Assembly: GCA_947258795.1 (NCBI GenBank)
Contig: CAMYJU010000025.1
Span: 1 to 42,688 of the forward strand
Direction: 5' to 3'
DNA length: 42,688 nt
DNA from: an uncultured Gammaproteobacteria bacterium
Lineage (GTDB): Bacteria > Pseudomonadota > Gammaproteobacteria > DRJJ01
The notes beneath the pieces were generated by a model. It was not told the DNA's origin, ran no database searches, and worked only from the letters and a program-made list of their open reading frames with translations. This document shows, in pieces, positions 1 through 7,906 of the stretch. The position numbers and the translations under genes are program-made. Every line of letters starts with the position of its first letter. Within the stretch, counting starts at the first letter, position 1.

Positions 1-106
1 GTACCTGTCATTCAAGTTCAAGGGTGGCAACAAAGGTGACAAACTCAAACTGAGCTGGGTCGACAACAAGGGCGAATCCAGTTCCACTGAAGTCACCATC
101 AAGTAA
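1..106 (+). CDS. soxZ: SoxZ C-terminus (partial, first copy)
   Basis: The window opens inside this gene, and the last 34 codons are read in frame from position 2 to a TAA at 104-106. The fragment (YLSFKFKGGNKGDKLKLSW, then DNKG, ending EVTIK) is the terminal beta-sandwich strand region of SoxZ. SoxZ partners SoxY in the periplasmic carrier that holds sulfur intermediates during thiosulfate oxidation. About 22 of 34 residues match the end of the complete SoxZ encoded at 855-1169, so these are diverged copies rather than a recent duplication. A strong terminator follows at 129-162. The upstream partner lies outside the window. Confidence 0.88.
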   Translation, partial: YLSFKFKGGNKGDKLKLSWVDNKGESSSTEVTIK

Positions 107-128
107 TTCTGCCATCCGGCGGAAATGC

Positions 129-162
129 AAAACCCGTATCAGCTTGCTGATACGGGTTTTTT
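129..162 (+). terminator. Rho-independent terminator after first soxZ
   Basis: A perfect 12-bp inverted repeat (left arm ACCCGTATCAGC, right arm GCTGATACGGGT) is preceded by A residues and followed by a run of six T. It lies 25 bases past the soxZ stop codon. It separates the first soxZ from the second soxYZ pair, which therefore probably has its own promoter. Confidence 0.93.
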
Positions 163-180
163 AATGCCCGAACCAGCGAC

Positions 181-202
181 AATTGCAATGATTGTTGCAA
201 TT
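181..202. promoter_or_regulatory. Inverted repeat upstream of soxY, candidate operator
   Basis: AATTGCAA (181-188) and TTGCAATT (195-202) form a perfect 8-bp inverted repeat with a 6-base spacer. It lies in the AT-rich 190-bp gap between the soxZ terminator and soxY and has no T-tract. Size and position suit a dimeric repressor such as an ArsR-type sulfur regulator. The regulator is inferred, and I could not pick a convincing -35/-10 pair in this gap. Confidence 0.35.
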
Positions 203-353
203 TGCACCTGTTTTTCCATGAACTTTTCGATTACTTTTTATAAGTGTATGAATTAATTAAAAAAACATTTTTGGTACGGGAATTGCCTTTAAAACCAGAC
301 AGACTACGCTGATTTACACGTTTTTTTAACTTATTTGCTAAGGAGTCAACTCG

Positions 354-827
354 ATGCATAATCCGAACCGACGCACCCTGCTCAAGGGTACCCTGACAGC
401 TGGAATCGCTGTCGTCGCGGCCGGTGCCGGCTTGCTGAAGCCGCACACTGTGCTCGCAGCCTGGCCAAAAGCCGCTTTTGAGGCAAAGGGAATGGATAAC
501 GCCACCAACGCCCTGCTGGGAGGTTCCAGCGCCACAGCAAGCAAAGATATCAAGATCAAGACCCCCTCGATTGCTGAAAACGGTGCCGTAGTCAACGTTG
601 CCGTTTCCTCAACGCTGCCAGGCGTAGAGTCTATCAGCATCCTGGTTGAACAGAACGGCAGCCCGCTGGCAGCCACTTTCGACCTGAACCCGCGTACCGA
701 GGCCTACATCAAGACCCGCGTCAAGGTTGCCAAGACATCCGGCATCGTTGCGATGGTCCGTTCCGGCGGCAAGATTTTTAGCGCCCGCCGTGAAGTCAAG
801 GTAACACTCGGCGGCTGCGGCGGCTGA
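354..827 (+). CDS. soxY: SoxY sulfur carrier subunit (second locus)
   Basis: SoxY is the periplasmic protein that carries sulfur substrates on a C-terminal cysteine while SoxAX, SoxB and SoxCD or other enzymes process them. The 157-residue product has a twin-arginine signal (RRTLLKG at residues 6-12 followed by a hydrophobic stretch), so it is probably exported folded, together with SoxZ. It ends in GGCGG, the flexible swinging arm with carrier Cys155. Length and both termini are typical of the family. The start is supported by AAGGAG at 340-345, eight bases before the ATG. soxZ follows after 27 bases, so the two are one transcription unit. No soxXAB or soxCD lies beside it. Confidence 0.95.
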   Translation: MHNPNRRTLLKGTLTAGIAVVAAGAGLLKPHTVLAAWPKAAFEAKGMDNATNALLGGSSATASKDIKIKTPSIAENGAVVNVAVSSTLPGVESISILVEQNGSPLAATFDLNPRTEAYIKTRVKVAKTSGIVAMVRSGGKIFSARREVKVTLGGCGG

Positions 828-854
828 TCAACAAGCATAACGAGGTATAAGACT

Positions 855-1169
855 ATGGCTAGTACAATTCGACCACGCGCCTGGATGAAGGACGGTGTTA
901 CCAACGTCAAGGCACTGATCAGTCACCCGATGGAAACCGGACTGCGTAAAGACAAGGCCAGCGGCCAGATCATTCCGGCACATTTTATTCAGGACCTGAT
1001 CGTAACCCATAACGGCGAGCAAGTACTGCACGGCTATCTGGGCCCTGCCGTTTCCAAGAACCCGTTCCTGAACTTCAAGTTCAAAGGTGCTAACAAGGGC
1101 GACGCCCTGACCATTAGCTGGAACGATAACAAGGGTAAAAGCGACTCGCTGGAAGTAAAAATCAATTGA
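855..1169 (+). CDS. soxZ: SoxZ sulfur carrier subunit (second copy)
   Basis: This 104-residue protein is full length for SoxZ, the cysteine-poor partner that forms the SoxYZ heterodimer. It has no signal peptide, as expected, because SoxZ is carried out with the Tat-exported SoxY. Recognisable family segments are the RPRAWMKDG start, HPMETGLRKD, the PAHFIQDL strand and the closing FKFKGANKGD...SWNDNKG block. An A-rich, GAGG-containing ribosome-binding region precedes the ATG. It forms an operon with soxY and ends before the terminator at 1204-1238. It differs in roughly one third of the comparable residues from the SoxZ at the window start, which suggests distinct SoxYZ pools. Confidence 0.95.
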   Translation: MASTIRPRAWMKDGVTNVKALISHPMETGLRKDKASGQIIPAHFIQDLIVTHNGEQVLHGYLGPAVSKNPFLNFKFKGANKGDALTISWNDNKGKSDSLEVKIN

Positions 1170-1203
1170 TGTAACAGTTTTCGCATTGCTGCACCATGCG
1201 ACT

Positions 1204-1238
1204 AGCGCATAATCCTTATGGACTATGCGCTTTTTTTT
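1204..1238 (+). terminator. Terminator after soxYZ
   Basis: AGCGCATA (1204-1211) pairs with TATGCGCT (1224-1231), with additional TCC/GGA pairing near the loop, followed by eight T. It is 34 bases past the soxZ stop. A start codon for the next gene at 1196 would lie inside this terminator, which is why I favour a later start. Confidence 0.9.
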
Positions 1239-1300
1239 GCCTGCTGCACGGCCTGACCCGGATAAACACCCGTCCAATGGATATCTTATATACTTTATTA

Positions 1301-2275
1301 ATGAAGGATGATATCGAGAACAAACTCCACAAACGCCTCGGGCGTGTACACGCACGGCAACGCCTGGGCATCGAGTCTGACAAGGAACGCCATATCTTCG
1401 GCGGTGGCCTGAATTTTTTTCATCCGGAAAACTGGTATTCACTGGCCGCAATCTTGCGCTATACCCTGAAACTAACCGGACTCTATTATCTGGGTCAGCG
1501 CAACACCAGACGCCTGCGCGTGGTTCACAACTCACTTTGCCTGCCCGGACTGCCCGGGGCCTTCGAGGGCTACACCATCCTGCATCTGAGTGATTTGCAT
1601 GTCGACATGAACCAGCAAGCCATGCGGCATATGACCAGCATGATCAGTGAGATGGATTATGACCTGTGTGTATTGACCGGCGATTACCGCGCCAGGACCT
1701 TTGGCGCGATCGATGCCACCATCGCCGGCATGTCGCAGGTCGCACATGTGATCGACAAACCGGCGTTCGCGGTACTCGGCAATCATGACAGTATCCTGAT
1801 GGTGCCTGAGCTGGAAGACATGGGCTTTCGCCTGTTACTGAATGAATCGGTCGTGCTGGAGCGCGGTGAGGAACAAATCTACCTGGCCGGTGTGGATGAC
1901 GCGCATTATTTCAGGGTGGACAATATCCAGAAAGCGCGCAGCAATATCCCGGAGGACGCACCGTCGTTGTTGCTGTCACATACGCCGGAGATCTATCAAC
2001 AGGCTGCACACGCCGACTTTAACGCCTATCTTTGCGGTCACACCCACGGTGGACAGATCTGCATACCGGGTGGTTACCCGATCACGCTGGATGCAAAATG
2101 TCCGCGTTACATGGGTTCGGGTAGCTGGCAATACCACACTATGCATGGCTACACCTCGGTTGGCGCCGGCTCGTCTATCGTCAACGTACGCTTTAACTGT
2201 CCCCCGGAAATTACCCTGCACCGGCTCACTGCAGGCACAAAATCACAACAAGGGTCATCGGCACAGCGGCGATAA
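1301..2275 (+). CDS. Calcineurin-like metallophosphoesterase (YkuE/LpxG-like)
   Basis: A metallophosphoesterase with all the dimetal-site blocks of the family in order: HLSDLHVD, TGDYRA (in place of the usual GDxxD), LGNHDS, LLSHTPE and CGHTHGGQ. The group includes YkuE-type and UDP-2,3-diacylglucosamine hydrolase-type enzymes that act at the membrane on nucleotide-lipid or phosphodiester substrates. The actual substrate cannot be told from sequence. The N-terminal 75 residues include a moderately hydrophobic stretch (YSLAAILRYTLKLTGLYYLG) that could associate with the membrane. Start choice: an upstream in-frame ATG at 1196 falls in the soxYZ terminator. Those at 1277 and 1301 are plausible and neither has a good ribosome-binding site. 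The gene converges on the minus-strand operon, with five bases between stop codons. Confidence 0.82.
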   Translation: MKDDIENKLHKRLGRVHARQRLGIESDKERHIFGGGLNFFHPENWYSLAAILRYTLKLTGLYYLGQRNTRRLRVVHNSLCLPGLPGAFEGYTILHLSDLHVDMNQQAMRHMTSMISEMDYDLCVLTGDYRARTFGAIDATIAGMSQVAHVIDKPAFAVLGNHDSILMVPELEDMGFRLLLNESVVLERGEEQIYLAGVDDAHYFRVDNIQKARSNIPEDAPSLLLSHTPEIYQQAAHADFNAYLCGHTHGGQICIPGGYPITLDAKCPRYMGSGSWQYHTMHGYTSVGAGSSIVNVRFNCPPEITLHRLTAGTKSQQGSSAQRR

Positions 2276-2280
2276 GTCGC

Positions 2281-2757
2281 CTAGTAGGGACGCTTTCTGA
2301 CATGCAACGCAAACAGTACGCGTGACAGCAGCAACTCCACAACGATAAATCCGGCCACTACCAGGAACACCATACCCCAATCCAGTCCGTATACCTGTTT
2401 GCAATACAACAGCGGTAGCAGGGCCTCCGGTATCTGGTCCAGGCCAAGAAACCTGCTGCTTGACGGCCTGCCCAGGCGACGCTTGATGAAACTGGATAAC
2501 AGGTCACCACACATCGCGAGTGTGGCAATAACAATACCCATCAAAAAACCAAGACCCATCAGACCTGAACACAGGCCGGTCAGCAGCAGTGCAGCAAGTA
2601 TGCCGCGTACGGTTTTGGAAGGACCAAACAGCGGCTGCCCATACAGTTGGTAACCACGGTCCAGCGGCATCGCCAGACTGTCGCCGAACAGCTTCATAGC
2701 GATAATCGGTGCACCGTTGGCGATACCCAGTAAAAACAGTATTTTCAGTTCCAGCAT
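2281..2757 (-). CDS. CDP-archaeol synthase-like membrane protein (CarS/DUF46 family)
   Basis: A small polytopic membrane protein with the CarS/DUF46 signature region: GAPIIAMKLFG, the LFGPSKTVRG block, a GDLLSSFIKRRLG segment with catalytic-type acidic and basic residues, and SSRFLGLDQIPEALLP. Archaeal CarS makes CDP-archaeol from CTP. Bacterial homologues belong to the CDP-diacylglycerol synthase superfamily, and their substrate is generally unproven. I use the ATG at 2757. An upstream TTG at 2823 would add 22 residues and overlap the preceding gene by 31 bases, and either is possible. It is the last gene of a minus-strand group with the 2793-4067 membrane protein and the SGNH esterase. Confidence 0.78.
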   Translation of the reverse strand: MLELKILFLLGIANGAPIIAMKLFGDSLAMPLDRGYQLYGQPLFGPSKTVRGILAALLLTGLCSGLMGLGFLMGIVIATLAMCGDLLSSFIKRRLGRPSSSRFLGLDQIPEALLPLLYCKQVYGLDWGMVFLVVAGFIVVELLLSRVLFALHVRKRPY

Positions 2758-2792
2758 CAGGTACGCCGATACCCTGTGGTTAATACGAGCAC

Positions 2793-4067
2793 TCAGATCT
2801 GAGGGGTACGACTGTTCAACCAACCCGGCAACAGCTGGCTGACTACCTCTGCCTTGTTTACCAGGTGGGCCGTAGCGGGTTTGTTGAAAATAGTTTGCCA
2901 GTCCGGTGCCTTGCTGTCTGCGACAGCGGCAAGATATTGCTCCAGATCATGGGCGTCAGAGATACCACTCAGACTTTTGAATTTCTCGTAGTCTTCAATA
3001 CCGAAGTGATTATACAGCCAGGCCTGGCCAGCCCAGGAGCGTAATTGCGAATAGGAGAACCCGGTGCGCAGTGCAAGATCCAGCCAGCAGGCATTGGCCA
3101 TATTGTCGAGGTTATCAAATCCTTCACGGTTCAGGCGCATCTCATGGCTTTGACTCATGCCGGACAGGTTGTTCAATGGTATCGATTTGTATTCCTCGCT
3201 TTTCATACCGAGGCCCAGGCCCTTGTTGGCAATCTTGGTCAACAACATCAGGCCACGGCCCGGAAAAAACCCGATGAAAAAACTGAATATTGGAATCAGG
3301 CTGGTACCCGTTTCTTCAGCCTTGCCGGACAAATCAAGCATGTAGGAAGATGTGTCCGCAAACGCAAATGACAAAACCAGCGCCAGGATACTGCCGGTCA
3401 TCATACGGATTGCACTGGACACGAAAATATTCGGCACCAGGTCCAGCGTGTAGTAGCTGCGTACCATGTGCCCGATCAAATAGGTATAGGCGCCGGCAAA
3501 GCCGTACATAAACGCGGTCAGGCTGATCATCAAGCGGGTCACATAGGCCGTATCACCAGTGATGTACTGATACATGTAAGGGCCCAGCATCAGGAAGTTC
3601 GCGCCCTTGTTGAAATCGACGCCGCTTAATACTACACCTGCTTCGGGCGCTACCAGCGGTACCGGTTTAAACAACAGGAATATCGATACGCCAAATATAA
3701 CTACCGAGGTCAGCGTGATAATACTGCCGATGTAATTCCGTATCCGGAATGATTTGTCGATAGTCTTGTGTATATAGTCACGGTTTTTGCTGTATTCATC
3801 TTCTGTCAATTCGGTTTTGACCGAACGGATTTTTTCTTCCTTCATCCTGACCACATAGAATATTGTGATGACAGGGACAATCAGGATTGCGAACAGTGCA
3901 AGCAGCAGGTTGTATTGAAAATAAGTCGGATCAAACCATGTCGCCGGCTGCAAAAACATCGCACCTGGCTGGCCTGTCAGGTAAAACATTTCAATCACGC
4001 CGTATACCAGGCCCGAGACCAGGGCCACGCCAAATGCAACACTGAGGTATGACATTATTTTTTTCAT
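2793..4067 (-). CDS. Polytopic membrane protein of unknown function
   Basis: I do not recognise a named family. The protein of about 424 residues has two N-terminal hydrophobic helices, then a charged cytosolic-type linker (KTELTEDEYSKNRDYIHKTIDKSFRIRNY). Four or more further membrane segments follow, and then a soluble C-terminal domain of about 150 residues. That domain contains helical pairs rich in Leu, Trp and Ala (NACWLDLALRTGFSYSQLRSW, then WLYNHFGIEDYEKFKSLSGI) that recall helix-hairpin-type protein-interaction modules. A GTG at 4076 is an alternative start. I prefer the ATG at 4067 because a GGGTGA lies just upstream of it. It sits between an SGNH esterase gene (gap about 25 bases) and the CarS-like gene, so a membrane-lipid role is conceivable but inferred only from position. 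Confidence 0.75.
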   Translation of the reverse strand: MKKIMSYLSVAFGVALVSGLVYGVIEMFYLTGQPGAMFLQPATWFDPTYFQYNLLLALFAILIVPVITIFYVVRMKEEKIRSVKTELTEDEYSKNRDYIHKTIDKSFRIRNYIGSIITLTSVVIFGVSIFLLFKPVPLVAPEAGVVLSGVDFNKGANFLMLGPYMYQYITGDTAYVTRLMISLTAFMYGFAGAYTYLIGHMVRSYYTLDLVPNIFVSSAIRMMTGSILALVLSFAFADTSSYMLDLSGKAEETGTSLIPIFSFFIGFFPGRGLMLLTKIANKGLGLGMKSEEYKSIPLNNLSGMSQSHEMRLNREGFDNLDNMANACWLDLALRTGFSYSQLRSWAGQAWLYNHFGIEDYEKFKSLSGISDAHDLEQYLAAVADSKAPDWQTIFNKPATAHLVNKAEVVSQLLPGWLNSRTPQI

Positions 4068-4091
4068 CTGCGTCACCCGTATTTTTATTTG

Positions 4092-4703
4092 TTATATTGC
4101 GCCAGTCTTTCTCATCAGTTCGTAGATGGATTCAGCAATCAGTCCGTAACCCCTGGAATTCGGATGTATCGGATCCGATTTTAATGACGGTTCAGATAAT
4201 ACATCAGCAAGTATCTGGTCCTCTATAGGAATATTATAGTCTTCGGCTATGGTTTTATAAAACCCATCACTGGACAAGAATAAACCGGGTCTTGGCACAC
4301 CAATCAATATCACACTGACACCACGCTGTCGCACATGATGGATCATGTTGCGGATGTTCTGATCGAGCTTTGCACGATCCAGTTTTCTGATCATGTCATT
4401 ACCACCATGCGCAATGATGACCAGTTCGGGCTGAACATCATCCAGCAAGGCAGGCAGGCGTTTCAGACCCCGGTCACTGATCTCGCCCGGTACGCCGCCA
4501 TTAATCACCTTTCTGTTGATCAGACTGGCCAGTACACTGGGATAACTGTTTTGCGTGCTCGCTCCGGTACCGGCGGTGAGGCTATCACCAAACGCCAGCA
4601 CCACTCCCTGCGCGGACAGTGGCTGTATCTCGGGATGCGTACTGGAGCAGGCAACCAGCATCACTGACAACAGAAAACCTGCCAACCAACTTATGTTCAT
4701 CAT
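4092..4703 (-). CDS. SGNH/GDSL esterase lipoprotein (TesA-like arylesterase)
   Basis: An SGNH-fold hydrolase of the TesA/arylesterase group, which cleaves ester or thioester bonds. All four sequence blocks are visible: FGDSLTAG with the nucleophilic serine, the block II glycine in NGGVPGE, GGND, and DPIHPN with the catalytic Asp-His pair. The N-terminus is a lipoprotein signal (hydrophobic run ending LVACSS), so it is probably anchored to a membrane and faces the periplasm. The start at 4703 puts the hydrophobic segment right after the first residues, and an ATG at 4718 is also in frame. It is the first gene of the minus-strand group, upstream of the unknown membrane protein and the CarS-like protein. 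Confidence 0.87.
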   Translation of the reverse strand: MMNISWLAGFLLSVMLVACSSTHPEIQPLSAQGVVLAFGDSLTAGTGASTQNSYPSVLASLINRKVINGGVPGEISDRGLKRLPALLDDVQPELVIIAHGGNDMIRKLDRAKLDQNIRNMIHHVRQRGVSVILIGVPRPGLFLSSDGFYKTIAEDYNIPIEDQILADVLSEPSLKSDPIHPNSRGYGLIAESIYELMRKTGAI

Positions 4704-4934
4704 ACAGTTTCCATACAACTTATGTGTTAACCATCATGTCCCTTATTATTACTCTGGTCTTAAAATATTTATATAAATATGGGTATGAATAATTATCTGC
4801 GCATAGTGTGTACGCTGTCACTTTTCGAACAAACTTTTATCAGTTTCTCCTTGCTAAACATAATTCATCTACTTACTATTTTTTTCGCTTTCAATAAAGC
4901 ATAAAAACACACAGCTACTAAGGAGAAAACCATA

Positions 4935-5480
4935 ATGGATATTATAAAATTTTCGACCCGACTGATCCCGTCTGTCTTGCTTGGCTTGATGCTGATCACA
5001 ACAGCAAATGCCGGTGGACTGGACGCTGGCACACAGGCCAAGATAGACGCCTACAAACAGAAACTCGCAAACTGGGCACAGGACCCCGATGTGGTAGCCG
5101 CCGTCAAGAATGCCAACCTGAAGGGCACCAAGATGGACAATCCCACCTGGAAGTCCATGAACAAGTCCGATGGCAAGGTTCTGAGTTATCAGAACAGCCC
5201 TGCCGGCAAAAAGCTGAGCAAGTGGAATGAAGACAAATCCCTTGGAAAATTATTCATCCGCGACAAGAAAGGCAACTATGTTGCTGGCAGCAAGAAACCG
5301 GCTATCTATAACATCGCCACGCGTCCTGCGTTTACCAAGGCCAAGCCAGGCCTGGGCTGGAATTCAACCAAGGTCAAGCCTGACCCGACCACTAACCTGG
5401 CCAGCATTCAGGTTTCCTACCCGGTTATCAGTGAAGGCAAGAAAATCGGTGTAATCCACACCAGTGTCATCGTCGAGTAA
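4935..5480 (+). CDS. Secreted Cache/PDC-like sensor-domain protein
   Basis: A 181-residue protein with a cleavable signal peptide (hydrophobic core LIPSVLLGLMLITT, cleavage near ANAGG) and no further membrane segment, so it is periplasmic. The body reads like a single Cache/PAS-like ligand-binding fold: helical N-terminal part, then FIRDKKGNYVAGS, AIYNIATRPAFTKAKPG and a closing strand pair (IQVSYPVISEGKKIGVIHTSVIV). In this fold the last strands, with polar or modified ligands bound above them, are characteristic. No kinase, methyl-accepting or cyclase part is attached, so it would have to work as a free binding protein or partner of another receptor. AAGGAG sits 10 bases before the ATG. It stands alone, divergent from the esterase operon. 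The family assignment is by pattern only. Confidence 0.72.
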   Translation: MDIIKFSTRLIPSVLLGLMLITTANAGGLDAGTQAKIDAYKQKLANWAQDPDVVAAVKNANLKGTKMDNPTWKSMNKSDGKVLSYQNSPAGKKLSKWNEDKSLGKLFIRDKKGNYVAGSKKPAIYNIATRPAFTKAKPGLGWNSTKVKPDPTTNLASIQVSYPVISEGKKIGVIHTSVIVE

Positions 5481-5503
5481 AACGACGGAATCATATCCGC
5501 AAT

Positions 5504-5530
5504 ACCGGTTGCCCGCACTGCGGGCCCGGT
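5504..5530. terminator. Hairpin between convergent genes
   Basis: GCCCGC (5511-5516) and GCGGGC (5520-5525) pair around a 3-base loop, and ACCGG/CCGGT extends the stem beyond a two-base bulge. The hairpin lies between the convergent Cache-like and TerB-like genes, where a bidirectional stop signal is expected. It lacks a clear T-tract on either side, so termination is likely but not certain. Confidence 0.45.
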
Positions 5531-5560
5531 GATTGCGGGTACTCTCATCAGTACCACCCA

Positions 5561-6043
5561 TCAGCCTGTCGATAGCCCGGAAAGTCGATCAAGCACCTGC
5601 CGGGTATCCAGCCCGAGCTTGTCCGGATCCACGCCTAGCATTCCACACAGGGAAATGATCTCGATGTGTTCGACCAGGCTGACATGGCCGTCGCTTTTAC
5701 CAATAGCCAGACATAAATTAATCAGTAACTCGGCGGTATCGCTATCCAGCGCTACTGACCTGATCACCGCCAGCGCCTGCTCGTGTCCCTGCTTGGGTGA
5801 TGCGAGGATACTATCGGTAAATTCATTGAACAGGTTCACGCCTTCATGTGGGTCAAATATTTTCAGGCTCTCCAGGGTTTCCATAATCTGGTCCACCCGG
5901 ATACGTTCGCTGAATGTCACCTCGCCTTCAGACGCTGCGACGATCGCGCAAGCCGCCATGGCCGCTTCCAGAAAAGGCCGATTGTGACGTTTTTCCGAAC
6001 TGGCATGATACATTTCGATAAAGCTGGCAATTATCCCTGACAT
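5561..6043 (-). CDS. TerB-like tellurite-resistance-family protein
   Basis: A 160-residue all-helical TerB/DjlA-N-like protein. Two acidic helix-loop segments typical of the fold are visible, AASEGEVTFSERIRVDQIM and AIGKSDGHVSLVEHIEIISLC, which in TerB form a metal-binding (possibly calcium) surface. There is no signal peptide, so it is cytosolic. It stands alone: no terC, terD or terZ gene is nearby, so tellurite resistance should not be inferred. Proteins of this group commonly act as small interaction or stress-related domains. The ribosome-binding region AAGGTAACCTC precedes the ATG. Confidence 0.8.
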   Translation of the reverse strand: MSGIIASFIEMYHASSEKRHNRPFLEAAMAACAIVAASEGEVTFSERIRVDQIMETLESLKIFDPHEGVNLFNEFTDSILASPKQGHEQALAVIRSVALDSDTAELLINLCLAIGKSDGHVSLVEHIEIISLCGMLGVDPDKLGLDTRQVLDRLSGLSTG

Positions 6044-6219
6044 GAGGTTACCTTGTCTGTCCTGTTGTTTGTTTGTATAGCATCAAATTGCCAATGAAGT
6101 ACAGTTTCGACGGTCCAGTCCGGCAGACCACCCGCCTACGTCCAAACCACGAAACTGGCACGTGGACGGCCGATGCTGTATCGTTGTTTACCTCTGTAAG
6201 CAGTTGAATATTACTGAAT

Positions 6220-7878
6220 ATGCTACGCCCGTCTCAAATTATCCGAGTTGTCCATATCAACATGGTGCTGGTACGCCACGGGCTGGACGAGCTGATCTTT
6301 GCGACCCACCTGTTACGTCCGGTACGTTTCCTGATGTATCTGGCGCCGTGGTACTGGGTACGCGACCGTAGCCTGTCGCGGGGCTTGCGTATCCGTCGTA
6401 CACTGGAGGATCTGGGACCGATATTCGTCAAGTTCGGCCAGATCCTGTCCACCCGCCGTGACCTGTTGCCTGATGATATTGCAGAAGAACTGATACGCCT
6501 GCAGGACCAGGTGCCACCATTCGATCCGGCACAGGCACGCCAGATCATCGAGCAGTCATTCGGCAAGCCGGTCGGTGAACTGTTTGCATCGTTTGATGAA
6601 CAACCGCTGGCCTCGGCATCGATTGCACAGGTGCATGCGGCGACCATGCATGACGGCCGTGAGGTGGTGGTCAAGGTACTGCGTCCCGATATCGAACCGG
6701 TGATACAGCGCGACCTGGACCTGATGTACACCATCGCCGCTCTCGCGGAACGTTTCTGGAAAGACGGCAAACGTTTGCGCCCGGTCGATGTGGTCGGTGA
6801 ATTCGACAAGGTCATCCATGATGAACTGGACCTGGTACGCGAGGCGGCCAATGCCACCCAGTTGCGACGCAATTTCGAAGGCTCGGCACTACTGTATGTG
6901 CCCAGGATAGACTGGGATCATGTGCAACAGAATGCGCTGGTCATGGAACGTATCTCGGGTATACCGATCGGTGATATCGCCAGCCTGCACACCGCCGGCA
7001 TCGACATGAAGCGACTGGCCGAAAATGGCGTCGAAATTTTCTATACCCAGGTGTTCAAACATAATTTCTTTCATGCCGACATGCACCCGGGCAATATCTT
7101 TGTCGCCGATGACGGTCACTATATCGCGGTCGACTTCGGCATCATGGGTTCGCTGACCGAGGCCGACAAGCGTTACCTGGCAGAAAACTTTGTCGCGTTC
7201 TTTAACAGTGACTACCGCCGGGTCGCGGAATTACATGTCGAATCCGGCTGGGTGCCGGCAGGCACGCGTGTGGATGAATTCGAGTCGGCGATCCGTACCG
7301 TGTGTGAGCCGAACTTCAATCGCCCGCTGAAGGAGATCTCGCTCGGCCAGGTGTTGTTAAGACTGTTCCAGACCGCGCGACGATTTAATATGGAAGTGCA
7401 GCCGCAGCTGGCCCTGCTGCAAAAGACCCTGCTCAATGTCGAAGGACTGGGTCGCCAGCTCTATCCTGACCTGGATCTGTGGTCGACAGCCAAGCCATTT
7501 CTTGAAAGCTGGATGCGCGAACAGGTCGGTCCGCGCGCTTTCCTGCGCCAGGTACGCAACAACATCCCGGTGTGGACCGAAAAGCTGCCGGAGTTGCCCG
7601 ACTTGCTGCATCGCTATCTGACCGAAAATACCTCACAACCTGCGCAGGGTGACAGTGACCGCGGAGCGATCGAGAAACTGCGTAAGGAGCTCAGGCGCGC
7701 GCAGCAACTGACGCGCATGACAATAGCCGGTAGCGCATTACTGATCAGTGCCTTTATTATTCTCGCGCTGGATAACTACGCCCCGGCGATGATTTACGGT
7801 GCACCGGTACTGAGCTGGATACTGGGCGGTCTCGGCGCGAGCGTGTTAATCTCGGGCCTGCTCGGTAACGACGACTGA
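6220..7878 (+). CDS. ubiB: UbiB, ABC1/ADCK-type atypical kinase for ubiquinone synthesis
   Basis: UbiB is an inner-membrane ADCK-family ATPase needed for ubiquinone biosynthesis. Family landmarks in this 552-residue protein are the KxGQ motif that replaces the kinase glycine-rich region (KFGQ at residues 71-74 with STRRDLLP after it), an alanine-rich nucleotide loop (ASIAQVHAA), FHADMHPGNIF with the catalytic loop near residue 287, and AVDFGIMG near 303. Two C-terminal hydrophobic helices (residues about 500-548) anchor it to the membrane. Length is standard. The usual neighbours ubiE and ubiJ are not here. It converges on the yajL gene. Confidence 0.95.
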   Translation: MLRPSQIIRVVHINMVLVRHGLDELIFATHLLRPVRFLMYLAPWYWVRDRSLSRGLRIRRTLEDLGPIFVKFGQILSTRRDLLPDDIAEELIRLQDQVPPFDPAQARQIIEQSFGKPVGELFASFDEQPLASASIAQVHAATMHDGREVVVKVLRPDIEPVIQRDLDLMYTIAALAERFWKDGKRLRPVDVVGEFDKVIHDELDLVREAANATQLRRNFEGSALLYVPRIDWDHVQQNALVMERISGIPIGDIASLHTAGIDMKRLAENGVEIFYTQVFKHNFFHADMHPGNIFVADDGHYIAVDFGIMGSLTEADKRYLAENFVAFFNSDYRRVAELHVESGWVPAGTRVDEFESAIRTVCEPNFNRPLKEISLGQVLLRLFQTARRFNMEVQPQLALLQKTLLNVEGLGRQLYPDLDLWSTAKPFLESWMREQVGPRAFLRQVRNNIPVWTEKLPELPDLLHRYLTENTSQPAQGDSDRGAIEKLRKELRRAQQLTRMTIAGSALLISAFIILALDNYAPAMIYGAPVLSWILGGLGASVLISGLLGNDD

Positions 7879-7906
7879 AGGGAACAGCACGGGCCTGCTG
7901 CCTGAA

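Noticed and set aside
828-1535. A 235-codon minus-strand frame over soxZ and the phosphoesterase start
   Set aside because: It runs through a real terminator and opposite soxZ, and its composition is cysteine- and arginine-rich nonsense.
5561-6043. Tellurite resistance operon
   Set aside because: Only a TerB-like fold is present, with no other ter gene, so the resistance function is not supported.
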